Shown here in pieces: positions 34,482 to 44,208 of a stretch of DNA of 64,000 nucleotides. Under the pieces are notes generated by a model that saw only the letters and a program-made list of their open reading frames with translations, was not told the origin of the DNA and ran no database searches. This DNA comes from Siphonodentalium dalli (Eukaryota > Mollusca > Scaphopoda > Gadilida > Siphonodentaliidae). How positions within the stretch are numbered: the stretch's first letter is position 1; each line of letters begins with the position of its first letter. The position numbers and the translations under genes were made by a program. The stretch is from assembly GCA_032622095.1 (NCBI GenBank), contig CP136065.1, forward strand, positions 39,001,503 through 39,065,502, in the 5' to 3' direction.

Positions 34482-35630
34482 TAAGATGCATGCTCCTTCG
34501 GGGAACCATAGAATAGTTGTGACTATGATATTGAGGTGCTAAAGTCTTATTTTATCCGGTTGTTGAGAATTATTTTCTTCTCACCTACATCTATAGTCAC
34601 TACATTTTATAGTCATCAAACCTACGAGTCGGCAAATCCGCCTCATGGCTGGTACGTCCCCCACTGTGGCCCGATTTACTGATAGTCCTATGTTTGTGTG
34701 CTGAACAGGCTCCCTTCAGGAGCCTTTATTCAGCATCCCCTACATAAAGGGGCATGCGGCCCCTTTGTACGTTAGGTGCGTGTGGCGGCGCACAAAACAG
34801 ACATATCCTACTCTGTTATAAATTTGGATCATATTATTATGCTACTTCAATATATCCTCTGCCAAATAGGTTCATATTGGACATAATATTTAAATTGGGT
34901 CATATTGAGCATACATCTGGTACTGAACTATGTCCATGGTGTGTGTATTTGTTTTTTGTTATTAATTTAATTACATTAATTACACAATAATAACTTTTTT
35001 TAAAACGAACGCCGTTGTTATCTCCGCCATGGTACCCCGAGTCATCACGCCAAATTTGGTTGAAATCGGTCTATAGGGGTCTGCGGAAAATCCGAAACAG
35101 ACACACGGACAGACTCCGACAGATAGACGAACAGACAGGTCCAACTCTTGTATATATATGGGTGTATATGATAACTATTACACCACCCTGGGGTGTGATT
35201 TCATTATGTGCCAGATATAGAGGCATGGGTTCGAATGGTTACGTGTGAGACTTTAACTGGTGGAACGGTACTCTACACCAAACGCTGAGTTCACACTGAT
35301 ATTTCCAGTTTACATTCCACACTTATACGATACACTTCCTGAAGTAGAGTTTGATGTGGATCCACCATGTGTCCTTCATCGTGGAATAGTATGTCATATA
35401 ATAAGTATAACATGGTGTATAGAAATGCATGGCACCCTCGTGTTTAATACACCTATATACCTGTATGGTCAAAATATGGAGAGTGACATAATATACACAT
35501 AGTTATGATATTGCCAGGCACGCGACCAGAGGGTTTCCGTGTGGGGAAGGTTTCGAACAGCACCCCCTCTCTTCCACCAACCCGATGGTGAGAAATAGAG
35601 AGAGAAATAGATGAGCACTACCCCCATCCA
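34482..35630. repeat. Scattered modules shared with 25.7-25.9 kb, plus stem-loops
   Basis: The module 'aagatgcatgctccttcgg' lies at 34483, 'gtatatatatgggtgtatat' at 35151 and 'gagagaaatagatgagcac' at 35599, each matching 25.7-25.9 kb. Between them, 34704-34770 holds nested stems: 'ggctccc' loop 'gggagcc'-like within 'gctgaa'/'ttcagc', then 'ccccta'/'aaagggg' and 'gcggcccct'. An 80-codon open frame at 35260-35502 (FPVYIPHLYDTLPEVEF) was seen but no family was recognised. Confidence 0.55.
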
Positions 35631-36590
35631 TTTGAGTTGATAATTTCCAACTATAGTAACACCGATGACCATTTTATTCCAAAACGGTGACAACAGCAGG
35701 AAATAATCGACTTTTGATCTAATAAAAACAACAAATTTCACCCTAATTACAGGTTGGAAAATCAAACTATCAGAACAATTTCAACCTATGACATGTCCAA
35801 CTATTGTAAAAGACCGCTCGAACCCGTAAGAGGATTCACAAAAGAATGTTGAACATATCCATATAGCTAAATACTATACCACCTGTAACAACTCATAAAG
35901 AGCGTTTAAAATTTGTTTCCCAAAGTTAGGTACAACTTTAAGAATTCGTCTACAGTGAAAATGTTTCACTTTCTAGATAATTCCAGATGGTCCTCAAGAC
36001 ACTGGAAAATATGATCTACCTGTGTGTCCGTGATCAGAATCCGATGGTACAGACATAAGGTCTGGAAATCATACTTCCTATAACGGACCAGAAGTGGTGT
36101 CAGCACGGAGAAATCCATCCAAACACCATGTCCCGCGAAGTGCGGACGATCTGATGCCGCGATATTTATCCCATGAGTAAATACTATCGGACCACCAAAT
36201 CAACCAAACTCCTCGGGACACAAGCAATATCCACCCTTCCTCCAAAATACGTTCCAAAACGCACTGATACACATTCGTCAAGAAGGTGCACGGGAATCCC
36301 CGGAACGTATTCCAGCGGAATCAGGTGGAGACAACTCGCCGCTGATCCGCTACACTATTGTGCTGCCAGGCATGTAATTTCCTAACTATTTCAAAATGTG
36401 GGAAACTTGGTGAGAGAGAGAGAGCAACCCCCCCCCCCCCCCCCAACACACACCCCCGGTCGTCGTGTCGCTTGACATCGTACTTTACTTTCCGTGATTC
36501 AGTTTGCGAATGACAACAGGTCATGGCGAATGACAACAGGTCATGGCGAATTCAGAGATAATCGTGAGCAGCGTATTCAAAAATATTATC
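35631..36590. other. No gene recognised; (C)n tract
   Basis: AT-rich to neutral sequence. A run of 16-18 C followed by 'aacacacacccccgg' lies at 36427-36450, and a 19-bp direct repeat 'gcgaatgacaacaggtcat' at 36506 and 36525. Confidence 0.45.
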
Positions 36591-36764
36591 TATATCTATA
36601 TATCGATTATACAGGAAATTTTCTTGACATTTTCCAGCTGATCATAATGTAAAGTGCAGACATTCTGACTAAACTTGTTGCAAATTGATGACACGTCCGT
36701 ATGGATAGACCTGTATCCATCGTGCATGCATAGTATACCACGATATATATGTTCTCTAGACAGT

Positions 36765-38249
36765 TTAGAGCTGACCCACGTATGATGTGATACAGTCATT
36801 ATCACAATTTGAAACCATGAAACAGATGCTGGCAGGGTTGACGCATATTCCGATAGGATGTTTTACTGATATGACAGAGCGACTACGTTTTCCGTCACGG
36901 CTCAGTTCCACCACGTCATGACTTTCGACGTTGCAGACGTAAATGTTGGCTCCAAACACACACAGACCCACCGGATAAATCCCACCGCACGATATCGTTA
37001 TGAGATGTGTCCCGAGATCCGGGGACAACACTACCACCTGACGTGCTTTACAGTCCGTCACAAACACGGCGTCGTCCTCCGCTGATACAACCACGCCCCA
37101 TGGACTTTTGAAGGCGTGTGACGACTCAGCAATGACGTCACCACCGGTTGTTAACGAGCGCACACAACGACCATTGTAACATGCAACGACTAATCTGTCG
37201 CCAACAGATCCGATATCTCTACACCCTCCGGATACAGGAAACGATGTTTGGTGACTGAGATCTGATGTTTGATACAGCGATATCTGACTTTCGTGCGTTA
37301 CGTAGATGCGATCATTCAGAATACAGACACCATATGGTCGGTTTTTGATCTTGAGAGCGACAGACTTGGTCACGTTGGTGGTTTTACCGCTGTGAGTTAC
37401 CACCATGAGCGTGTACGGCTTGCATGATGCAACGATCATATCCTTGTTGTGGAAAGCCATGACCGAGCGAGTTCCGCCGGGGGAAAAGTCGAATTCCTTT
37501 ACTAATTGACTGATAGGTTTATGACAAATAGTAATATCACACGAATCATTCAAACTCTTCTCTACGAAATCCAAAATCCCTTTATTGATGACGGCCTCGT
37601 AATCTATCGGCCACACATCTTCGAGATCGCTGAGCAGACTTTTTGAACTAGATATAGCTTGATGGAGTTTGATCGAGCGCTTGTTCAGAGACTCAGCTCT
37701 TTGTGCAGCATATACTTCTGAAGTAGCCTGTGAATCGATAGGAACATCATCTCCTCCCGGGTTTATTGCCGCCCCTTCACATGAACGTGATTCCGCATCT
37801 TGTTCTGGTGACAGTTCTACTTGTCTCTCTTTCTTCAGTTCGGACAGAACGTTTACTATCTTATCCACACTACATGCTGGTAATGTGTGCTTTGACATTG
37901 CATCTCTAACGCGATTGAGCGTTTTCTGCTCGCAGTCATCGACGATCCGTCGAACCTCAGAAAATAAATTCTGAACATCCGTCATCATATCCTTCTCTCT
38001 TCCGTCCTGTTTGGTCAGCCAACCGGGAACAGATTCCTGCTTCTTGTTTGCTTCCGAGAATAATTGATCAAGGTCTGATTCGAATTGTTGGACATCCGCT
38101 TCCATGTTTGCTATCGCCTTCGACAGTTCTTCGAGTTGACATTTTGGATATGCAATAGAATGGCATGTGGCACAGCATGGTGTGGCGTGGGAGCCACAGA
38201 ATGAATTTATAGGCTGTGAGTGCAGTACACACAATTCAGCGGTGGACAT
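36765..38249 (-). CDS. TRIM-like B-box / coiled-coil / NHL-propeller protein
   Basis: 494 residues. B-box-type zinc site at residues 7-30 (Cys7, His10, Cys18, His21, Cys26, Cys29), but the usual last two histidines are not at standard spacing, and no RING precedes it. Residues 38-235 are helical and coiled-coil-like. Residues 245-494 form an NHL-type beta-propeller with repeated strands (GVCILNDRIYVTHE, GSVGDRLVVAC, WGVVVSAEDDAVFVTD, GLCVFGANIYVCN). Proteins of this kind are cytoplasmic; TRIM2/3/71 relatives bind protein or RNA through the propeller, but without a RING ubiquitin ligase activity is not expected. The ATG at 38249 is chosen because the B-box begins right after it. A 'ttttatttttcag' acceptor ends at 38257, so a 5' untranslated exon is likely. 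The coding part has no intron. A broken paralogue lies at 6375-7237. Confidence 0.88.
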   Translation of the reverse strand: MSTAELCVLHSQPINSFCGSHATPCCATCHSIAYPKCQLEELSKAIANMEADVQQFESDLDQLFSEANKKQESVPGWLTKQDGREKDMMTDVQNLFSEVRRIVDDCEQKTLNRVRDAMSKHTLPACSVDKIVNVLSELKKERQVELSPEQDAESRSCEGAAINPGGDDVPIDSQATSEVYAAQRAESLNKRSIKLHQAISSSKSLLSDLEDVWPIDYEAVINKGILDFVEKSLNDSCDITICHKPISQLVKEFDFSPGGTRSVMAFHNKDMIVASCKPYTLMVVTHSGKTTNVTKSVALKIKNRPYGVCILNDRIYVTHESQISLYQTSDLSHQTSFPVSGGCRDIGSVGDRLVVACYNGRCVRSLTTGGDVIAESSHAFKSPWGVVVSAEDDAVFVTDCKARQVVVLSPDLGTHLITISCGGIYPVGLCVFGANIYVCNVESHDVVELSRDGKRSRSVISVKHPIGICVNPASICFMVSNCDNDCITSYVGQL

Positions 38250-38256
38250 GATTTAC

Positions 38257-38270
38257 CTGAAAAATAAAAT
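38257..38270 (-). promoter_or_regulatory. Probable 3' splice acceptor in the 5' UTR
   Basis: On the minus strand 'attttatttttcag' ends 7 bases before the ATG of the B-box/NHL gene. The same pyrimidine-AG string is retained before the mutated start of the pseudogene at 7238-7250. It implies an untranslated first exon upstream (above 38270). Confidence 0.55.
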
Positions 38271-38344
38271 CGTTATGTCGTTAAGTTCTTGTCAACAGTT
38301 ACCAATTCACACACAGGGACTAATTAAGATCTAACCTAATAGAT

Positions 38345-38645
38345 TCGACAGCTCCCATTTAGAGCTGTTCCTAAACGCGCCTGTGGATTTTCAAAACAAT
38401 TCTCCAAACAATGCGGGCTACAGGGTGTCGCAATGGATTATAATTTTAAATCCAATATAGCTGCTGAGGGCCATTTTTAACGAATTTCGAGGGAAATCGA
38501 TGGCTCCTATCTAGATGTCACTCCAAAGATCCATATGCAGTTTGGTGATGATCGGATGAGGAATGCGGCCTGTAGGGTATGCCAAAGGAAATTGATGACG
38601 GGCGAAAGGACGGCTAGAGACTGGACGGACGACGGACGCCATCCC
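38345..38645 (+). repeat. 'aagatggc' module element, two-module copy
   Basis: One module of each type: 'ttctccaaacaatgcggg' then 'ccaaagatccatatgcag', 'gatcggatgagg', ending 'gacggacgacgg'. It is the minimal version of the arrays at 8030-9870 and 16230-17265 and suggests that the basic mobile unit is about 300 bp. It sits 100 bp upstream of the B-box/NHL gene's probable first intron boundary. Confidence 0.8.
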
Positions 38646-38714
38646 ACACTCTTGGGACAAATGTGTATTAATTCTACACAATAAACAGCTTATGTAGAAA
38701 TGACGCATGACCTA

Positions 38715-39729
38715 CAGTACCAGTCAAAAGAAGTGGTATATCAAACGCGCTATTTTCGCGCCCAATATCGCAATAATACTGTAAGTGGAGACGTTTACAA
38801 GCGCGCCGCTTGAGATATTATTGAAATATTTTGCGCTTAATACCGCAAAATTTCGCGCTTAATATTGCGCTCTTAATATTGCGCTCAAAATTGTGACATT
38901 TAAAGATGGATTATCTCTTTAAATAACAAATTTTAAATAGTTGCGTGGGTATAAAATAATAGATATTAACTGAAGACCTTTGTCCGGAAAAGCTTCTATC
39001 AATTAATATTGATTTTATTTCGAATATTAAATCGGGCCCGTTTATGTTACTATTTTTAGAAGCGACCATTCGGATGAGACCGTATTGTGATATAGAGCAC
39101 TGGGCTGTTCATACGGCTACGCAACGAATGTCAAATGTCACATATATTGGTTGTTTGTATTGTTTTGTTCCACATATATACGCGATAATGAGTATAATTA
39201 ACGTTTATTTGTGACAAAATTGCACAATATAATTTCTGTTAACAGTAACCACTATTGTTCGTTAGCTGAACAAACACACCTTTTTAGACCAGAAAATATT
39301 CGAAATAAAATTAATATTAATCGATAGAAGCATTTCCGGACAGGAGTCTTCGATTTAAATCTAATATTTTATACCCCGGTAACTATATAATACATGTTTA
39401 CAAAGATATAATCCACCTTTAAAGCAAATTATTGGTTCTTCTATATTGTTTATTGTATAGATAGAGATACTGCTTTAGATTTGTATATAATTATAGTTGT
39501 AAATGCTATATGTACACTATATGTACACTATATGCACAGTATTTATCTGGTCTGTATGAACTTTTGCGCGCTTAATATCGCAATATTTTGCGTTCAATAT
39601 CGCAATAATAAGCGCGATATATGTTTGGTATTGCGCTATAATCGCGCCTTTTTTCGAAATTAAGCGCGCTCAATATCGCAATAAAGGCGCGCCTCAATGT
39701 ACATGTACCACTTCTTCTAACTGCTACTG
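38715..39729. mobile_element. 1015-bp fold-back element with TA target duplication
   Basis: The ends are 24-bp inverted repeats (CAGTACCAGTCAAAAGAAG... versus CAGTAGCAGTTAGAAGAAG..., 21 of 24 identical), flanked by TA on each side. The inverted similarity continues inward for more than 300 bp, including 'ggataaaatatt'-type and 'ttttatttcgaatatt' matches (about 38890-39030 against 39295-39435). The outer arms are dense in 'gcgc(t/g)taatatcgcaata' repeats. A unique centre of about 260 bp has no ORF. TA duplication and CAGT ends fit a nonautonomous Tc1/mariner-type element. Confidence 0.88.
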
Positions 39730-39929
39730 TATATATGTAGGTTTCACAACGTTGAACATGACTGGATATGTGAGTGTAACATAGTTATTATATGAGATAA
39801 TTTCTACACAATTATGTTAAAGATCAAAATGTAACACATATTTTGTAGAATATATACAAATTAGTTTTAAGAGTGCATTGCCTTTGTCAAGATAGGCTAG
39901 AACGTTATCTGTGCACAAACCGAATCCAA

Positions 39930-40790
39930 GTCAAACACGGGCTAAGAATCAGACAATATATGTCGGACCGGTGAAACCACGCACCAAGTTTAGAGTCGTT
40001 CGATAAACTAATACTAAGGTTCTCATCCATGCAGAAACCAAACAACCGACATATTCTAATACAAACAAGGCCTATATATATAACATGCAAATTTTGTCTA
40101 ACATACCTCATATTCAAACTGGGTCTAGTCTGTGTTTTCTAGTAATTAAACCACATATATCATGTTTTGAGTCGATCGAAAATGTTATAGTAAAGTTATC
40201 ATCCTAAATCCAAACTATTGAGGGACGGACGAACTAAAAGACTAAATAACACGACCGTATTTATATTCAGCGGTCTTAAACAATTTGACCGGAAGTTGGA
40301 AAATATTTGTCTTTCGGTATGAAATATTTTACATTAATTACTGGTTTGAACATCAAACTTACGTTTGGCCTGAAATTTCCAATTAATGTGGACGAAACTT
40401 GTAACTATTGAAAATATAGACCACAGATCGGGCGGGGCTGGGGGTCACCGAAATCTCTATCCCCACATGTGTTAATTATACGAGTGTTTGCTACACTTAG
40501 ATCTGTATGTAACATTGGACACAGATGTAAAATTGATTCGGTTTTGGTAGTTTGGTAAGTTTTTACAGATTTTAAATGGGTACTCAAATATATTTGTTGG
40601 TTTCTATATTCTCTGCTTCGTAGATGGTAACCAGATGTTCATTATGTGACTGTCTGCCGAGTTCGAAGAAATGGTACAGATGGCAGATAAGCCGGAATTC
40701 AAAAATAGAACGCTTGTCGTTGATGTATTCATGTACAGTTTTCAGGCATATGTATCAAATAAATGTTATTTCACACAAAGGTGATATTAA
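39930..40790 (+). repeat. Duplicated block X, 5' part, copy B
   Basis: Collinear with 9930-11140: 'aatatatgtcggaccg', 'aaaccacatatatcatgtt', 'attgagggacggacgaac', 'ggcagataagccggaatt' and 'caggcatatgtatcaaataa'. Differs by small indels, including an extra 'catgtacagtttt' near 40730. Confidence 0.82.
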
Positions 40791-41744
40791 TTTTGTGAAG
40801 CTTGTTAGCATACCAACCAAAAGCGTGTGGGGGATTCGGTTAAACAAAATCAGTAAATGTTAGCCCAAAAATGCATGTCAAGTTAATGATGGTTTTGTTG
40901 CTTTTTCGATAGTAATCATAGGGATTTACATCAAACCAGCCCAAACATATTGAAAGGTGCCAAGGGTCCACTATATGCCGATCAATAATCGAGGGATATA
41001 AATCACAACCAAACACAATGGACTGAAAGGGAATGGGCGACGTATTGTGTATTTGTGAGTTGATGTGTAAATGAATGAAACTAACTATTTACAATGAATT
41101 CAAAAGATATCAGGAGTGGATAGAAGAAAGCACTTCTGACTTTTATGGTCAGAGTACTGCTTGGTGTTTGTTAGAGTTACTTGGTATATAGTGTGACCAT
41201 CAATTCCTTATATGGAAGCGGATTAGCATGACACGTGCAGATTTATTTTTCATTCGACATTTTGTTAATCCTAACAAAGCTGTTATTGTTTTCCTTCATT
41301 TAGTTCATGTGATATTGTAATTGTATAGTATCTATTGCTATCATGACTGGTCTCTTTTTTTTTTCCTAGAACACCGTCTGGTATTGCTTTCTATTTCCGG
41401 ATAGCATGCGAATTCTTGCCAATAATACGACAAAATGTATTTTCTTCGCTAATTATGCTGTTTTGTCTTGGTGACAGTATTGTTTACATGCATGTATATT
41501 CAAATGTTATTGTTACTTTATTGATGACTGTTTTCTTCCCCGTTGATTTAATGTGAGTTGTTGATTTAAAATTTCGTAAATGCACCTCCTTGCAAGTTGA
41601 AGGTATAATGCAACGTCTTCACAGTTCAAATGTTGACTCTACTGTCTACACTACAGCCATATGGAAATATGCATATGGATGTAACATTTAAAGAGGATAG
41701 CACACATTTTTATATTTGAGCGTGTGAATGGACATGTATTCTCT
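40791..41744. other. Sequence unique to copy B, no gene recognised
   Basis: Absent from the paralogous position in copy A (between 11110 and 11141). AT-rich; no ORF of note and no terminal repeats were found, so whether it was inserted in B or deleted from A is open. Confidence 0.5.
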
Positions 41745-42465
41745 ACGCTGACAGTGTATATGCTGGTATAATGTGCTAGCGTAATGCACCTTACCAACTG
41801 AGACAACATGGGTTCCAATCAGTTATTTATTCTATATTATTATGTTTCCATTCATATCATGACAGTGTATGCTGGTATAATGTGCATGTACTATGCACCG
41901 TACCAACTGAGACACCATGGGTTCCAATCGGTTATTTATTCTATATTATTATGTTTTCATTCATATCATGACAGTGTATGCTGGTATAATGTGCCTGTGT
42001 TATGCACCGTACCAACTGAGACACCACGGGTTCCAATATGTCATTTATTCTATATTATTATATTTTCATTCATATCATGACATTGTATGCTGGTATAATG
42101 TGCATGTACTATGCACCGTACCAACTGAGACACCATGGGTTCCAATCGGTTATTTATTCTATATTATTATGTTTTCATTCATATCATGACAGTGTATGCT
42201 GGTATAATGTGCCTGTGTTATGCACCGTACCAACTGAGACACCACGGGTTCCAATATGTCATTTATTCTATATTATTATATTTTCATTCATATCATGACA
42301 TTGTATGCTGGTATAATGTGCCTGTGTTTTATGCATCGTACCAACTGAGACACCATGGGTTCCAATCGGTCATTTATTTTATATTATTATATTTTCATTC
42401 ATATGATGACAGTGTATGCTGGTATAATGTGCCTGTGTTATGCACCGTACCAACTGAGACACCAT
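41745..42465. repeat. 109-bp satellite, left part
   Basis: About six and a half head-to-tail monomers. Core: 'ccaactgagacaccatggg', 'cggtcatttattctatatta', 'tatcatgacagtgtatgctgg'. Two monomer types alternate here (with 'cgggttccaatatgtcat' or 'tgggttccaatcggttat'), a local 218-bp higher-order period. Interrupted at 42466 by a transposon. Confidence 0.98.
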
Positions 42466-44208
42466 GGCCGGATTCGTCATCTTCGGTTTAAACCTCCTAG
42501 TTTAAACCTGGTTTAAACCTACATTGGTGGTCCAGCCAGACCGGGTCTAAGGGGGCGTTTTTGTCGTTCAGTTGTCAGCTAATTGACAACTCGATTCGGT
42601 GATATGATTATGCAATCAAACTACCCTCTTACCAATCGGACCAAAGTTAGGCCGATATAATGGTTATTGACAAGTCATAAATTATCGTGACCGCGTGCAC
42701 GCTCAATGGATTTATTCATTGAGAAACAAGTATCGCTCATCGACTATTAATCCGATCGCATTATGTGTTTAAATCAATTTAACAAAGGACATGTCTCTCA
42801 ACACGAGTTTCACGATCTGTTCATAATTTGGTGTATTTACATGTATATCTGTATATATTAAAGGGTATAGGAGCTGTCTATCTGTATGTCCGTGTGTTTG
42901 TTCGCAACTGTTCTCCAATACCCGTGGACCGATTTCAATTAAATTAGGTGTGGTGATTCGTGTGGTATAACGGCGTTAGGTTTTAAAAATTTTGATTTAA
43001 AAAAAAGAAAATATATAATTTTAAAAAAAATTAAAAAATTGTGTTAAATTGAGTAAGGAGTTAAATCTAAAAAGAAACAAAATTTAAATTAACATTTTTT
43101 TAAATTTAATTAAATTTTTTTTTTAATTAAAATGTTCAAATGATCAAAATGTGCGCAAAGCCCCTCTGGCGCTGAATAAAGTCTCCATAATCGAGTAAAA
43201 CCTGGACCAAGATGCCAGTCAAGTTAAGGCAAAGGCAATTTGCTTATGAGTGCACACCATAAGCGGCATCTGAACTGTTGGAAGTGGTTAACCATGCAGA
43301 GGGACAGCTTTTAATAAAGAAATATATTACATGCGTTGATTTTTTTTAATGTCATAAATTTCCCGTCATGCAGAAAATCAAAAAGGTTCCCAGGTTTTAA
43401 ACTGGTAGAATATCATGGGAATTTATGGGCGTAGCCAGAGTGGAGCTTTGTGGCATGATCTACATCAAAATAAGTTATCAAATTTGACTCATATAGCAAT
43501 ATAAGTTTAGGATATAGGATATAACTTTATGTATAGCATATCTGGTCATGCAGTAGCATCGTTTTGGTGTCAAAATTAAAACGTTGAACCCTTCAAATGA
43601 ATTCGTAGAAAACACCAGTATTTTGCGATTGCCACAAGCCAAACAAAAACAACCCACAAGATAGTTGTATAAATCATATATTTAGGAAATTGTCCATATC
43701 TGAGCAACGCTCGCGTGCGAATGAATCGACTATGACATGATCACACCAGTCGCTACTTAGACACGCCTTCACTCGAGATTATTTACAGCTCCACCCTTTG
43801 ACTGATTGTTTGACAATTCTAAACCGCGATGAAGAAAAGACGGATTCGTCATCTCAAGCCTCGATAAAGCTGGTTTAGCTGCACCGTCGAATTAGATGGT
43901 TTAGTTGCCGGTTTAAGCTTATAAAACGCAAAAACAATAATGAAATTGACAAAAACTTATCCCCATACGCGCTTTATATGTGTGACTGTTTCTCGCTTAT
44001 AAATTTCCAATCAATATATGACCGTTGTCGTAATTATTGATTTTCGCAATCAATAAAACGAGGCGGTCCGCAATAGGAAGTACGTTTAATTATCTCGAGG
44101 CTTAGACCTGCGGTCTCTGGTTTAAACCACGGATTTTGCTGACTCACGGCGGTTTAAACCTAGATGTTTACGTAGACCAGGTTTAAACCTGAGATGACGA
44201 ATCCGGCC
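42466..44208. mobile_element. 1743-bp PIF/Harbinger-like nonautonomous transposon
   Basis: Ends with the inverted repeat GGCCGGATTCGTCATCT (both sides, continuing into GGTTTAAACC). It is inserted precisely in a 109-bp monomer with a 3-bp duplication CAT (42463-42465 and 44209-44211), so that 'cac|cat|ggg' of the monomer is restored by removing it. Multiple 'gtttaaac' palindromes lie near both ends and an internal copy of the terminal string ('ggattcgtcatctcaagcc') sits at 43842. The centre is very AT-rich (42990-43140). No ORF above 60 codons, so it needs a transposase from elsewhere. Superfamily is inferred from the 3-bp duplication and GG ends. Confidence 0.9.

Noticed and set aside
35260..35502. 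80-codon ORF with non-repetitive composition
   Set aside because: No family, no splice-consistent boundaries and no conservation elsewhere in the window; left as a note only.
36427..36450. Poly-C tract as a functional element
   Set aside because: Homopolymer of this length is also a common assembly or slippage artefact; nothing around it supports a role.
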